Assembly (NCBI RefSeq): GCF_029893965.1
Contig: NZ_JARXXP010000019.1
Location: forward strand, 1-64,000
Length of the DNA stretch: 64,000 nt
Origin: Paenibacillus sp. PastM-3
GTDB lineage: Bacteria > Bacillota > Bacilli > Paenibacillales > Paenibacillaceae
Direction of reading: 5' to 3'
Part shown: in pieces, positions 36,842 to 46,961 of the stretch
How positions within the stretch are numbered: the stretch's first letter is position 1
How the letters are laid out: each line of letters starts with the position of its first letter
Notes under the pieces: generated by a model
Database searches by the model: none
Told to the model about the DNA's origin: nothing
What the model saw: the letters and a program-made list of their open reading frames with translations, nothing else
Translations under genes and position numbers: made by a program

Positions 36842-38206
36842 TCATTTATCAAGTTCTAACAATTCACGCGCAAGAGCAAGCACTCGCTCAGATGAATTCC
36901 CATCAGCATATTTATGCGTTATGCGTTTCAAACGCTCTCTGTCTTTCTTGAACTTATCTTCACCAAATAACGAATCACTAACGGCTTGTTGAAACTGATT
37001 ATAATCCAAGGCTATTTCGCCGGGCATCCAAGCGTCATATGGCTCCATCATTAACCCTCTTGTTGAGCTGTACTCCTCAAGATCTAACGGAGTTAGGATG
37101 ATTGGCTTGTCCGTAAGCAAGAAATCTATAATGATAGATGAATAATCAGAAACAAGGCCATCTACACCATTTAATATTTCATAAAGATCCATATCATTTG
37201 CATGCAGCATATCGTCCGTGACTTCTATAATATTGTTTGAATCATTGAACATTTTCCGGCTGAGCTGCACGGTGTGCTTTTTATATAGGAAGAGGATATT
37301 ATTTTCACTTAGAAAATCATTGAATATTTTCTCGTCAAATCCAGTCATATCGCTAATAAAGGCCGCACTGTTACCATTATTAGTATATAATGATTCTCTG
37401 TAGGTTGGCGCGTAGAACAAGATTTTACGTTGTTTGATCGGCCCTACGAGTTTTTCCAGCGCTGCTTTCCCATCAGATTTGAAAATCATATCGTTACGCG
37501 GATATCCGGTGATTACGAATTTCTCAAAATCGAGCCTCAGGCAATACCCCATAAAAACACTATATAAATGCGACATCGAACATACTGCTGTCTTATTATT
37601 GAAAATTTCGTTTTTGCTTATAGACAAGCTTCTCTCGCTTTTTTCGTGACTCATAAAATAAAGTGTCTTTATAGTAAATCCATGCCATAATTCTATTGAT
37701 TTTTTATTACCGCAATGCTCACTACCTTGTGTTATGACAAGGCTACTCGAAAGATAATGGTAAAAATACTCACTATCTTTCTTTGAATCCTTCACAAGAA
37801 CAACTTCCATATCATTATAAGGATTATACGAGATTAGTGCCTTTGACAGCGCACCAGCATTGTAGTGTCCGATAATACAAACTTTATTAGGTATTTCCTT
37901 TATTTCACCGTATTCATTCAAATCAATTCGTGACAGTTCGGCAATTCCATATTTATTAGGAATATAAAACTCCCTGATGCCCATTGCATAAAACTGCTGT
38001 GCAATTTCAAGGTAATAACTACTCGTTATGATTACATTCAGATTCTTGTTGATTATTTCAGCGGGATTAATGATTATCAAATCGAGAAGTTTTGTTCCAT
38101 GTTTGCTGGGATTATTATCGGCAAAACAAACAATATCGTATTTATCTTTTAGCAGCTTGTAATAGGATTTACCGAGTAATCCTGCACCAAATAGGACAAA
38201 TTTCAT
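36842..38206 (-). CDS. CDP-glycerol glycerophosphotransferase-like, with N-terminal Rossmann module
   Basis: A 454-residue protein. Residues 1-90 form a small Rossmann-like module (FVLFGAGLLGKSYYK…CFADNNPSK…VIITSSYY). The remainder is a TagB/TagF-type transferase (IELWHGFTIK, YPRNDMIF, KILFYAPTYRES, GLVSDYSSIIIDFL), which adds polyol-phosphate from a CDP-activated donor. I chose the ATG at 38206, where the Rossmann module begins; the longer frame overlaps the upstream gene. Points to a phosphodiester-containing surface polymer or glycan decoration. Confidence 0.82.
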   Translation of the reverse strand: MKFVLFGAGLLGKSYYKLLKDKYDIVCFADNNPSKHGTKLLDLIIINPAEIINKNLNVIITSSYYLEIAQQFYAMGIREFYIPNKYGIAELSRIDLNEYGEIKEIPNKVCIIGHYNAGALSKALISYNPYNDMEVVLVKDSKKDSEYFYHYLSSSLVITQGSEHCGNKKSIELWHGFTIKTLYFMSHEKSERSLSISKNEIFNNKTAVCSMSHLYSVFMGYCLRLDFEKFVITGYPRNDMIFKSDGKAALEKLVGPIKQRKILFYAPTYRESLYTNNGNSAAFISDMTGFDEKIFNDFLSENNILFLYKKHTVQLSRKMFNDSNNIIEVTDDMLHANDMDLYEILNGVDGLVSDYSSIIIDFLLTDKPIILTPLDLEEYSSTRGLMMEPYDAWMPGEIALDYNQFQQAVSDSLFGEDKFKKDRERLKRITHKYADGNSSERVLALARELLELDK

Positions 38207-38249
38207 GTAATCACACTCTCTTATCACTTTAAATTTCAAGGCCATTTTT

Positions 38250-39611
38250 TTAATAATCAACTTGCTTCCCAATCAACTCTGGATAGTACTCAGCGCTTAA
38301 GTCATTCAGCACATCTTGAAAATAAAATACGTTCGATTCCGTCTGACGCAGTTTATATTCCACATCCTGATTGCCATACAAGAATATCATAACCGTATCC
38401 TCCATCGTGAGCGAATCAAAATCAGGAGGGATAAGTGGAATTCCAAAAAGACGGTCCCCTGGTTGTGCTTTTATATCCCATACTTCAGTTGGAGTGATAT
38501 TGCACTTCATAATATCTTCTAATGTAATCTTCGCTGCAAATCCTGCGCCATATGCGATCAAGCGACCCTTCGTACTTCGAATAGTAGTAATGGTAGCTTT
38601 TTTCCCAGGCAAATAGTTAGTCAGATAGTTACTGATCGCAAAGTAAGTAACGGTAAATCCAGCCTTTTCAACGTGATTATCACTTATGTTACAAGGTAGT
38701 AAGCCAGTATCATTCACAGCCTGTACAAATTTATTAATAATATCATTCTCATAGCTTTTCAATTGAGGGTTTCGTCTTATTCGTCTAATTAATAACTCAT
38801 ATTTAATAAAATAAGATATTTTACAATAAAAATCGAACTTCTTAGTTGAATCCATACAATATTTTAAAGTATCTCGTGACAACTGGTATCTGTTTTCTGC
38901 ATGTTGGTAAATTTTTTCCATGTTGACTTGAGATGTTATGATTGAATTTGCACGGGTAATATAATTGTACAATGTCTTTCGTAGGTGAATAATGGATTTC
39001 TCTAAGGCTAATATCGGAAGCCAAATCTGCTCCTCCTGGGTGTGGCTTAGATGGGTAATGAAGTGTTCGATTAAGCGCAATTTGCTAATTAATGTTGTCC
39101 GAAACATGATCACTGCCACAGATGTTGAAAGTTTCCTCATCATATACTTTGTTAATAAAATTTGATTTTGATTGGGTACCAAAACAATCTCGGGGATATT
39201 TATTTCTGGAGCAAATCCTATATCCCACCGATTTGTTACTTCATCGCAAACAACGCAATTGACATCAGGGAATTGACTTAGCGCATTTACCATGGCTGAA
39301 ACGTATTCCTCATGCAGCAGATCATCACAATCCGGAATACATACAAATTCGCCCGTGACAAGCTTCAAACCATTTTTAACAGCCGCCGCTACACCCTGAT
39401 TTTCTTGATCCCAAATAATGACTTCATAACCCCGGACTTTGAGTTTCCCCTCATATTGAGCAATTACATTTCTTGTTCCGTCGTTACTGCCGTCGTTTAC
39501 CAAAATGATCTCAATGTTATCCCACTTTTGTGCAATAACAGAATCAAGCATTTCGGAGATATAGTTAACTTTGTTATAGCATGAAACGACCATGCTTACT
39601 TTAGGTTGCAT
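38250..39611 (-). CDS. Family-2-like glycosyltransferase with C-terminal Rossmann module (paralogue 1)
   Basis: A 453-residue protein. Residues 1-~110 are a GT-A family 2 nucleotide-sugar domain (VSMVVSCYNK, LVNDGSNDGT, IPDCDDLLHEEY as DxD). The middle is helical. Residues ~350-430 form a degenerate FGxGxxG-type module (GRLIAYGAGFAAK…TEVWDI). Paralogous to the proteins at 39596, 42227 and 48122. ATG behind AAGGAG; overlaps the upstream paralogue by 16 bases. Likely a cytoplasmic transferase; sugar unknown. Confidence 0.85.
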   Translation of the reverse strand: MQPKVSMVVSCYNKVNYISEMLDSVIAQKWDNIEIILVNDGSNDGTRNVIAQYEGKLKVRGYEVIIWDQENQGVAAAVKNGLKLVTGEFVCIPDCDDLLHEEYVSAMVNALSQFPDVNCVVCDEVTNRWDIGFAPEINIPEIVLVPNQNQILLTKYMMRKLSTSVAVIMFRTTLISKLRLIEHFITHLSHTQEEQIWLPILALEKSIIHLRKTLYNYITRANSIITSQVNMEKIYQHAENRYQLSRDTLKYCMDSTKKFDFYCKISYFIKYELLIRRIRRNPQLKSYENDIINKFVQAVNDTGLLPCNISDNHVEKAGFTVTYFAISNYLTNYLPGKKATITTIRSTKGRLIAYGAGFAAKITLEDIMKCNITPTEVWDIKAQPGDRLFGIPLIPPDFDSLTMEDTVMIFLYGNQDVEYKLRQTESNVFYFQDVLNDLSAEYYPELIGKQVDY

Positions 39612-40954
39612 GAGTCTGCTCCTTCTGGCGATAATTCAATAGAATCATTGTAGAAATCGGGAAATCTAATAGAAGCTGCATATGTTAATATCTCATCATA
39701 AGTAAAAACTATACAACCAATCTTTTGAAGAGTCTTAGAAATTTCAAGGACTATTTCATAATTAGACGGAAGAACAAGAACCGTATCATTAACGGACAGG
39801 CTCTCAACATCTGGGATTTTAACGAAAGCTCCATCTCCGCCCTTATCCCACAATTCATGTGGTTCAAGTGATGTACCGTATAGGTTCCCAAGGACTGAAC
39901 GTCCGTTTTTTCCGAGAGCACCCCAAGCAATGATACGATCAGATCTAAAGTTCATGTTCTTTGGTTTATTTTCAAGAATATTGTCTATAATAGCGGCAAA
40001 TAGCAAATGCGGATTTGCCACATGCTCCTCATTTATTTGTGGACTTGGTGCAAAGACATTATTCACCAAGTTTATCGTGTCCTGACGTAATAGTTGCAAC
40101 TTGAACGAATCCGTTTGATTGAATCGCTCGAATATAAGTAACATCCGTCTTAATCGACTCAATTCAGCTAAAACGGGTAGTCTTTTATTTTGTGGTTGTA
40201 CTTTACTTAGCCACTCTATCGTTTTGTCGACAATTTTATGATACTGCTCATTGTATTTTTCATAATCATCAATGGTCTTCCTAATTGACATTTGCATTTC
40301 ATTCTGTACATAACGATATAGTGGTATAGGAAAGTACTTGATCTTCCCCCCATTGGCTACTAAGGGTAATACGTATTGAGGTTCCTGAGTTCTGTTGATT
40401 GCATAGAAATAATGATCAATCATACCACTGTTAATCAGATATTCACTACGTACCATATAGTTCCAAACAACATCCGCTATCCTGCCAAAAAAGAAGCTTT
40501 CGGGCAGATTAGATAAGATTTTTTCATGATTCTCTGCTTTACAGTAATTATGATATACGGTTCGATCATTGTATACATACCAAAAGTCACAAACGGCATA
40601 ATCATACTCAGGGTTCGAAGATAGCCATCCAGCCATCGTTGACACGTATTCCGGTTCAAGTTCGTCATCTGCATCAACCTGACATACGAATTCACCGCTT
40701 ATGCGTTTGAGTCCTTCGTGCACGGCGGCGGGTAATCCCCGATTTTCCTGTTCAATGATGATTACTTCAAACCCCCTGGCCTTAAGCTCAGGTTCATATC
40801 CCAAAATGACATGATGAGTATTATCAGTAGATCCATCATTAACCAGAATCAACTCGATATTGTCCCATTTTTGGGCGATGATGGAATCAAGCATTTTGTA
40901 CATATATTTACCTTTGTTGTAACAAGGAATAACTATACTTACTTTTGGATCCAT
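39596..40954 (-). CDS. Family-2-like glycosyltransferase with C-terminal Rossmann module (paralogue 2)
   Basis: A 452-residue paralogue: VSIVIPCYNKGKYMYKMLDS, LVNDGSTDNT, VDADDELEPEY, then a helical middle and a C-terminal module RIIAWGALGKNGRSVLGN…HELWDKGG. Three ATG codons in a row open the frame; the third (40954) is best spaced from GGGAG. All four paralogues share the same domain order, so they arose by duplication within the cluster and then diverged. Confidence 0.85.
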   Translation of the reverse strand: MDPKVSIVIPCYNKGKYMYKMLDSIIAQKWDNIELILVNDGSTDNTHHVILGYEPELKARGFEVIIIEQENRGLPAAVHEGLKRISGEFVCQVDADDELEPEYVSTMAGWLSSNPEYDYAVCDFWYVYNDRTVYHNYCKAENHEKILSNLPESFFFGRIADVVWNYMVRSEYLINSGMIDHYFYAINRTQEPQYVLPLVANGGKIKYFPIPLYRYVQNEMQMSIRKTIDDYEKYNEQYHKIVDKTIEWLSKVQPQNKRLPVLAELSRLRRMLLIFERFNQTDSFKLQLLRQDTINLVNNVFAPSPQINEEHVANPHLLFAAIIDNILENKPKNMNFRSDRIIAWGALGKNGRSVLGNLYGTSLEPHELWDKGGDGAFVKIPDVESLSVNDTVLVLPSNYEIVLEISKTLQKIGCIVFTYDEILTYAASIRFPDFYNDSIELSPEGADSCNLK

Positions 40955-40977
40955 CATCATTCTCCCATCTTCAATCT

Positions 40978-42222
40978 TTAGCTAAAGTATTCTAAATATT
41001 TATTAATACCTTCCGTGCCATCATATTTAGCATTGCTTTGAGAAAGTCTTGTACGTTCCCCTGAATTTTGAAGCAGTTCAATAATGGCGGCCGCCAATTG
41101 TTCAGCATCAAAGCTGCATACTCTCCCATTAATGCCATCCTCAATCTGCTCTCTGACAGAGGAGAAATCAGTTGTTACGATGGGACAGTTCATGCTCATT
41201 GCCTCTTCTATTGAAAGCGGCCGGCCTTCAAACACAGATGTTTGAACATATAAAGTACAGTTTTTATAATATGGAAAAGGATTCGGTCTCTCGCCCAGAA
41301 AAAACACATGATCTTGAAGCTGCAGTGTTTCAATTAATCTCTGGCATTTTTCCGTGTATGCTTTTACCTGATGACTGCCAAGCACAAACCAGCGAAAATC
41401 TATACCGGCATCCTTCAATTTCCCAGCCGTTTGGATAAGTAATTCAATCCCCTTTTGCGGGTGAATTCTCGCGATGGTTAATAAATTATTGCTGCATTGT
41501 TGATATTCCTGAGGGTAAAATTCTTCAGCTTGTCTAAACATAAGAGCCTTATTGTTGATATTTATCAAAACTTTAACTCGATCAGCTAAATCAGGGAAAT
41601 ATGAACAGAAGGACTCGGCATTTTGTTTTGCAATACAAACAATGCCATTCATCCTGTCATAATATGCTTTTTCATACTGATATAAGGAATCCTCATTTTT
41701 AAACTCTATTTCTGCTTTCATATCTAGATGCAAAAACACAAACTTTTTCTTGGCCGAAACCTTATCGGCTACTATTTTCAAAGGAAGCATATTGGTAAAA
41801 GCTATTGCAACATCATATCCACTATACTCTGGGCATATGGTTTTCAAAATGCTCCAATTTTCTTCGAAACGCACACCCATAGCTTGCCTTTTAAATTCCG
41901 CATCCATATTACGATCATGAATGAAATTTTTCACTTTAACACTTTCGGTCTGGCCTGCTGCATCCAGTTCTTCCATAAGCTCAGGCGACCATCTTGAATA
42001 TTGCTTAAGAAATGGAAGGACATTAACGTGCTTAGGGATCATATCGAACATCTTTGCATTATCCTGATCATCATTGAAAAGTAAAAGATCTATCTGATAC
42101 TTATCAGAAGGAAACAATTCAAAAAAGTTGAGCAGAAATCTCTCGACGCCACCGCAAGTTATAAAGGATGTATAGACAACCAGCATTTTTATCTTTGTAT
42201 GATTATTGTCCAAAGCAGTCAC
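40978..42222 (-). CDS. Family-4-like glycosyltransferase
   Basis: A 414-residue GT-B enzyme: N-terminal VYTSFITCGGVERFLLNFF, donor domain NLLTIARIHPQKGIELLIQTAGKL, FFLGERPNPFPYYKNCTLYVQTSVFEGRPLSIEEAMSMNCP with the conserved EGR…EEA motif. Transfers a sugar during assembly of the surface glycan. The start is a GTG very close to AAGG; a start about ten codons later is possible. It lies between two of the family-2 paralogues. Confidence 0.86.
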   Translation of the reverse strand: MTALDNNHTKIKMLVVYTSFITCGGVERFLLNFFELFPSDKYQIDLLLFNDDQDNAKMFDMIPKHVNVLPFLKQYSRWSPELMEELDAAGQTESVKVKNFIHDRNMDAEFKRQAMGVRFEENWSILKTICPEYSGYDVAIAFTNMLPLKIVADKVSAKKKFVFLHLDMKAEIEFKNEDSLYQYEKAYYDRMNGIVCIAKQNAESFCSYFPDLADRVKVLININNKALMFRQAEEFYPQEYQQCSNNLLTIARIHPQKGIELLIQTAGKLKDAGIDFRWFVLGSHQVKAYTEKCQRLIETLQLQDHVFFLGERPNPFPYYKNCTLYVQTSVFEGRPLSIEEAMSMNCPIVTTDFSSVREQIEDGINGRVCSFDAEQLAAAIIELLQNSGERTRLSQSNAKYDGTEGINKYLEYFS

Positions 42223-42226
42223 AACC

Positions 42227-43543
42227 TTAACTCAGGTATTTTTCTTTAACATAATGAGATAAATAGAATTTGATATCTTCGGCACTCACTACGTGAGATG
42301 ATGAGGATTCTTTAACATAACTTAGAACTTGCTCCGCCTTTGGGAAAACAAGCACTATATCCTCTTCTCTGAGAGAATTAAAGTCAGGCTTTTTAACGGC
42401 TTTCCCGTCGCCCGAGATATCCCAAAGCTCGGTTGGCTCAATAGGTGTATGCTTCAACAACGGGATCAACGCTACTGCGGCCTTTCCTAATGCTCCATAA
42501 CCAATAATCCGGCTTTTAGATGTAATAGGTATGTCTCTAGCTGGAACAGTAAGAAGTTTATTTTTTACTGCGCGAATAAACAGTTCTTCGTTTCCAATCA
42601 GATCATCTATGGTAATAGGAGTGGATGGTACACAAACTGTATTTATCGTTTCAACTAAATTATCAAGAGCTTGTGTCAAATATGGATGACCATCCGATAA
42701 TCCCTTGGCATGTCTATATAGGTTGATATGTTTTGACAATAATGAGACAGCCATGATTTGTTGTTTCTTGTTAGGGTCAGCAATACTTTCCGGTAGGTGA
42801 CTTACAGCGATCTTAGCAAGCCGATTATATTCATCGTAGAATCTTTGCGCCTGTTCGAACTTCGCATGGTGGGAATGGCCAATGTCTCCCACATTGAAAT
42901 GGTATAGCGCCAAGGGGAAATATTTATATTTTCCGTGATACATGGTAAGTGGAATGATATAACCTGGCTCATGGGAACCTTTGGTTTCTGTATAATAGGT
43001 TTGGACAATCTTACATTTATTTAAATATTCTGCTCTCACTAAATAAACCCACACTTCCGAACGAATATCGGTCAGTAAATATCGTTTAGTATACTGAGGT
43101 TCTTCCGTTTGCAGTTCGCTAAAATGTGTAGGCTTAAACTCTTTACTTGTTCCGCTGCCTGTATATAAGACTGCATCGCAAATGCAATAGTCATAATCTG
43201 TATTTTCTTCGAGCCATCCGGCCATAGTAGAGACATATTGGGGATGCAACTCGTCATCGCTGTCCACCATACAGATATAATCGCCAGTAGCCAGAGCAAG
43301 ACCTGCTTGGGCAGCGGCACATACTCCGGCATTTAATTGATCTTCAATGATGACCTCAAACCCGCGCATGCGGAACTTAGGCTCATATTCAGCTATTACC
43401 TCACGTGTACCATCAGTAGAACCGTCATTTACAAGTATCAATTCAATGTTATTCCATTCCTGAGCCAGAATAGAATCAAACATTTCTCCAATATATTTTA
43501 CTTTATTATAGCAGGGCATAACCATACTTACTTTGCTTTGCAT
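42227..43543 (-). CDS. Family-2-like glycosyltransferase with C-terminal Rossmann module (paralogue 3)
   Basis: A 438-residue paralogue: VSMVMPCYNKVKYIGEMFDS, LVNDGSTDGT, VDSDDELHPQY, and C-terminal SRIIGYGALGKAAVALIPLL…TELWDISGDGKAV. I chose the ATG at 43543, preceded by GAAGGTAG. As in the other copies, the C-terminal module keeps the glycine pattern but its last glycine is replaced, so nucleotide binding may be lost or altered. Confidence 0.85.
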   Translation of the reverse strand: MQSKVSMVMPCYNKVKYIGEMFDSILAQEWNNIELILVNDGSTDGTREVIAEYEPKFRMRGFEVIIEDQLNAGVCAAAQAGLALATGDYICMVDSDDELHPQYVSTMAGWLEENTDYDYCICDAVLYTGSGTSKEFKPTHFSELQTEEPQYTKRYLLTDIRSEVWVYLVRAEYLNKCKIVQTYYTETKGSHEPGYIIPLTMYHGKYKYFPLALYHFNVGDIGHSHHAKFEQAQRFYDEYNRLAKIAVSHLPESIADPNKKQQIMAVSLLSKHINLYRHAKGLSDGHPYLTQALDNLVETINTVCVPSTPITIDDLIGNEELFIRAVKNKLLTVPARDIPITSKSRIIGYGALGKAAVALIPLLKHTPIEPTELWDISGDGKAVKKPDFNSLREEDIVLVFPKAEQVLSYVKESSSSHVVSAEDIKFYLSHYVKEKYLS

Positions 43544-43581
43544 AGGACTACCTTCTTCCAAATCAGAGTCTGCACGATCCT

Positions 43582-44928
43582 CTAGGATTCCCCAATTCTG
43601 TTCTGCAAAAACTGCTCCATAACCTTCGCCATCGTAATAGACTCCTCAGCAGTCAGCTTATAGTTACGTCTTGCCGGTTCGTTTATATTGCGGACAAAGT
43701 CAGCGAGCTCAAAGCGAATTCCATACCCGGGAAACGGCGCAGAAAAGCTTTCATTGTTATCGAGATTTTCGTAGCATACCTCAAACGTTTTCGTAAGCCA
43801 CCAGGGTGATTTCACTTGAATGTATCCTTTAGTGCCGGAAACAAGCAATTGCCCCTCACTTTTAACACCTATGCCTGTCTTCACTGTGGCAATGGCATCT
43901 TCAAAGCGGAAGTATGCCTTTGTATAGATGTCCACACCGTTACCGTCTTTAAAAGAATCAAACCGCAGATCACTGTATTTTGTTCCTAGCAGCTTCATGA
44001 TGGGCAGCAAATTATAGCTTGCAAGCTCCGTAAAGCTGCCACCGACAATGGGAAGATATTCCCTTGCAGCGGGGTCACTGGGGATTAGCTTTGTGAATGT
44101 GGCTTCCACATCATATATTTTTCCAATCCGTCCGCTTTTGGCGATTGCCAGGAGGTTAAGAAAGCTGGGGGCATAGGCTGTTTTGATGGCTTCCATTAAT
44201 ACAAGACCTGTTTGCTGTGCCATTTCATACAACTCACGTGCTTCATTTTCGCGTAAAACCATTGGCTTTTCGCAAAGCACGTGTTTTCCAGCCAGTAAAG
44301 CCTGGCGGGCGTATTCATAATGGGTTTCATGAGGCGAGGCAATATACACACCATCAACATCGTCAAGAAAAGCTTCATATTGATCAGAGGCCTTAGCCAG
44401 TTCAAACCGGCTGGCGAAGGCTTCAGCGCTGCTTAGACGGCGATTAAATACCGATGTCACAGAAATCCCGCTTACAAATCTCACTTCAGCCATGGTTCTC
44501 TCTGCTATACGACCGCTTCCAACGATGCCAAGCCTGATGCTCCTGTTCCGTTCAATTCGCAGCTCTGTGCTTGAAATATCTTTTGTTCTTTCGAGATAAA
44601 TAACCTCGCAATATTCATTTAGATAGTCAAATGTGCCGCGCCAATCCGATCCGACAACGAAAATATCGACGTTAAATTTTTGAACGTCTCCAATCTTCTG
44701 ACTCTCATGGTCCTCCACAATAATTTCATCGGCATAGCCGCAGCTTCGCACATTGTCAATACGACGCATTAAGGAATCCACGACATTCATTTTGCCCCGT
44801 TGAATGTCGTATTGTTCCGTTGTAACACCTACGATGAGATAGTCCCCGAGCGCTTTCGCCCGTTCCAGCAACCGGCGGTGGCCTTCATGGAATAAATCAA
44901 AGGTTCCGTACGTTATCACTTTTTTCAT
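43582..44928 (-). CDS. Cytidylyltransferase fused to Gfo/Idh/MocA oxidoreductase
   Basis: A 448-residue fusion. Residues 1-~130 are a TagD-like cytidylyltransferase (ITYGTFDLFHEGHRRLL with the HxGH motif, VGVTTEQYD, ISSTEL with RxxxTS-like end). Residues ~132-448 are a Gfo/Idh/MocA dehydrogenase (LGIVGSGRIAERT, ASPHETHYEYARQAL, CEKPMVL). It could make CDP-polyol and oxidise or reduce the polyol or sugar precursor in the same protein. ATG behind GGGGAGG, overlapping the upstream gene by four bases. Similar fusions occur in Firmicute surface-polymer loci. Exact substrate unknown. Confidence 0.87.
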   Translation of the reverse strand: MKKVITYGTFDLFHEGHRRLLERAKALGDYLIVGVTTEQYDIQRGKMNVVDSLMRRIDNVRSCGYADEIIVEDHESQKIGDVQKFNVDIFVVGSDWRGTFDYLNEYCEVIYLERTKDISSTELRIERNRSIRLGIVGSGRIAERTMAEVRFVSGISVTSVFNRRLSSAEAFASRFELAKASDQYEAFLDDVDGVYIASPHETHYEYARQALLAGKHVLCEKPMVLRENEARELYEMAQQTGLVLMEAIKTAYAPSFLNLLAIAKSGRIGKIYDVEATFTKLIPSDPAAREYLPIVGGSFTELASYNLLPIMKLLGTKYSDLRFDSFKDGNGVDIYTKAYFRFEDAIATVKTGIGVKSEGQLLVSGTKGYIQVKSPWWLTKTFEVCYENLDNNESFSAPFPGYGIRFELADFVRNINEPARRNYKLTAEESITMAKVMEQFLQNRIGES

Positions 44929-45710
44929 ATGATCCTCCCCGGCTCGATGCCTAATGAACGTAAGCGCGATAAAATCTGTGAATGATATACTGTAGAAGCA
45001 ATCACTATACGATCATAGTCCTTTGCAAAAAAGCGCACTTCCTCAGGGGTCAGACAGCGTTTTCCCTCAAATATATCACCAGGCTGTGCGTAAGTATCCG
45101 CAAATGCGGCAACCTCGCAGAAGTCCAAAGCGGAAAGCTGACGGAAGTATTGCTCACCGACTTTGCCGATTCCATAGATGATGATCCGCTCGTTTTTATC
45201 CACCTTATCAAAGGGAAATAAATACTGAATACCAGCATCCATTCTTCTTGCCTTATCCGCATGCTCAGCTCTGGGAGGCAGAGTGATTTCCTGCAAGCGG
45301 CTGGTTGAAACTTCTTGGGTGTAAGGAAAGAAAACCAGGTCAACCCCCACTGCCTTAAGCTCTTCCTCGTCATGCCCCCAACCGTCAGCAAGGTGATCAT
45401 CTCCACTGAACATGGCATCAAAACCATACTTTTCCAAGGCAGTGAATTTATAAATTAAAGGTTCTGTCGTTACATCAACTTCATCCACATATTTTAGCGC
45501 CCCCACAATTTCCAGGCGTTCCTTAAGAGGTATAGTTGGCCATTTATTTTTGCGCTTCGAAATTAGCTCATCTGTAAGAACACCAACAATCAGCTTGTTG
45601 CACCGTTCCTTCGATCGGCGGATTAAATGAAGATGCCCCATGTGGAACATATCAAATGCACCTGAAATGTATCCGATATTCCAATGTTTGTTGGTATCCG
45701 TGGCTAACAT
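44925..45710 (-). CDS. Cytidylyltransferase with C-terminal Rossmann module
   Basis: A 261-residue protein. Residues ~10-145 are a cytidylyltransferase (IGYISGAFDMFHMGHLHLI with HMGH; VGVLTDELIS; EVSTSRL). Residues ~170-261 hold the cluster's Rossmann module (RIIIYGIGKVGEQYFR…AAFADTYA…IVIASTVYHSQIL). Activates a phosphorylated alcohol as its CDP derivative, presumably feeding the CDP-dependent transferases nearby. ATG behind GGAGGAATAAAAG, three bases after the previous stop. Confidence 0.85.
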   Translation of the reverse strand: MLATDTNKHWNIGYISGAFDMFHMGHLHLIRRSKERCNKLIVGVLTDELISKRKNKWPTIPLKERLEIVGALKYVDEVDVTTEPLIYKFTALEKYGFDAMFSGDDHLADGWGHDEEELKAVGVDLVFFPYTQEVSTSRLQEITLPPRAEHADKARRMDAGIQYLFPFDKVDKNERIIIYGIGKVGEQYFRQLSALDFCEVAAFADTYAQPGDIFEGKRCLTPEEVRFFAKDYDRIVIASTVYHSQILSRLRSLGIEPGRII

Positions 45711-45713
45711 CTT

Positions 45714-46934
45714 TTATTCCTCCGAAATATCAAAATGTTGTTTATGCTGATCATAAAAATCATCAATCAATGCAGGGTTGTTCAGCTTTCCGTAACTGTA
45801 ATGACCGGCCAATACATTTTCAGCGATAATGAATGAATAAAAATTCGTATGACTCAAGAAAAACACGGCCAGATCGTGTTCATCACTCCCCAAACCGGAA
45901 CCTTCCGTAACCCTAAAGCCCCCCATTTCCTCCCAAATGCTTCGTTTGAATAATATCGCACCGATTGAAAATCGGTGTGGGCAAACGAAGTAGGAATAAG
46001 GCATACTGCTTAATTTGCTCGAGGTTTCGTCCAAAGGTAAGGTATGCTCCCATAAGAAGAGTGTTTCTTCGGTCTTCCCCATAAAGTGAGTATTAAAGTC
46101 ATAGTAGGCTCTTCCAAATTTCTCCTCAAACTCGCTCAAACAGTTCATTTTCTCCATAAACCGAACATTTCCATGAACATTGACCGGAATCAAAGGAGCG
46201 ACTATACCAACCCGATACCGGGAATTACGCTCAACATCCATATGGGTGTTCATTAAACCTTCAAAAAAGCCTTCGCAAATGAACATATCCTCGTCGAGCT
46301 TATAGATATAGTCGGCATTCGGGTGAAGCTTGATAGCTATATTTTGTATTAGAGACAGATTATTTGTTTTGGTTGATAAATAGGACCACTGGTTATCCCT
46401 GCACAATTCGCTAAGCTCGGGAACGTATTTCCCTGAGGACATTACGCAGACATCAATATCCTCCGGCACAAACCGCTTAATACGCTTGAATACAATGTCC
46501 CACAGCTTTTCTTTGTAGCCTGCAAGCACTAGTAAGGTTTTATTAACATGCTTCCGCTTATCTTCGAATGTAAAAGGATCATAGAGTTTTTTGGCAGAGA
46601 ATGAACCCCAGTTGCAAACGATAATCTCGCAGCGTTCTAACAGATGGAGCGCCTTTAATTGCTCAGTAAACTCATATGCGAGATTGGGCGAAGTTACAAT
46701 AATGCAGAATTCACCCTCTTCTTCACAAAGTCTCTGCGGAGAAACTACAGGAATATCGTGTATGGTTTTACCTTGCATTTCATTTGAATTATCACAAATA
46801 TAATATATTTGATCCGTCTTCTGGTATTGTAAAAACAACCTGGTATATTGGCCAGAGGGGAACAATACCAGTTTTTTATTTTTAATTGAAGAAAGATCTT
46901 TTATTGCTTCCCCTTTTATAAAAAAACTCTCCAT
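45714..46934 (-). CDS. Putative glycosyltransferase with N-terminal Rossmann module
   Basis: A 406-residue protein. Residues ~18-110 form a Rossmann-like module (KLVLFPSGQYTRLFLQY…YYICDNSNE…CIIVTSPNLAYEF). From ~130 a GT-A-like domain follows: LLVLAGYKEKLWDIVF, DADYIYKLDEDMFICEGFFE (candidate metal-binding DED) and a conserved-looking HRFSIGAILFKRSIWEEMGG. It is not clearly in a named family. ATG behind GGAG. Assigned as glycosyltransferase with moderate confidence from the DxD motif and context. Confidence 0.65.
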   Translation of the reverse strand: MESFFIKGEAIKDLSSIKNKKLVLFPSGQYTRLFLQYQKTDQIYYICDNSNEMQGKTIHDIPVVSPQRLCEEEGEFCIIVTSPNLAYEFTEQLKALHLLERCEIIVCNWGSFSAKKLYDPFTFEDKRKHVNKTLLVLAGYKEKLWDIVFKRIKRFVPEDIDVCVMSSGKYVPELSELCRDNQWSYLSTKTNNLSLIQNIAIKLHPNADYIYKLDEDMFICEGFFEGLMNTHMDVERNSRYRVGIVAPLIPVNVHGNVRFMEKMNCLSEFEEKFGRAYYDFNTHFMGKTEETLFLWEHTLPLDETSSKLSSMPYSYFVCPHRFSIGAILFKRSIWEEMGGFRVTEGSGLGSDEHDLAVFFLSHTNFYSFIIAENVLAGHYSYGKLNNPALIDDFYDQHKQHFDISEE

Positions 46935-46961
46935 ATAGCTTTTCTCCTATTAATCAAATTA

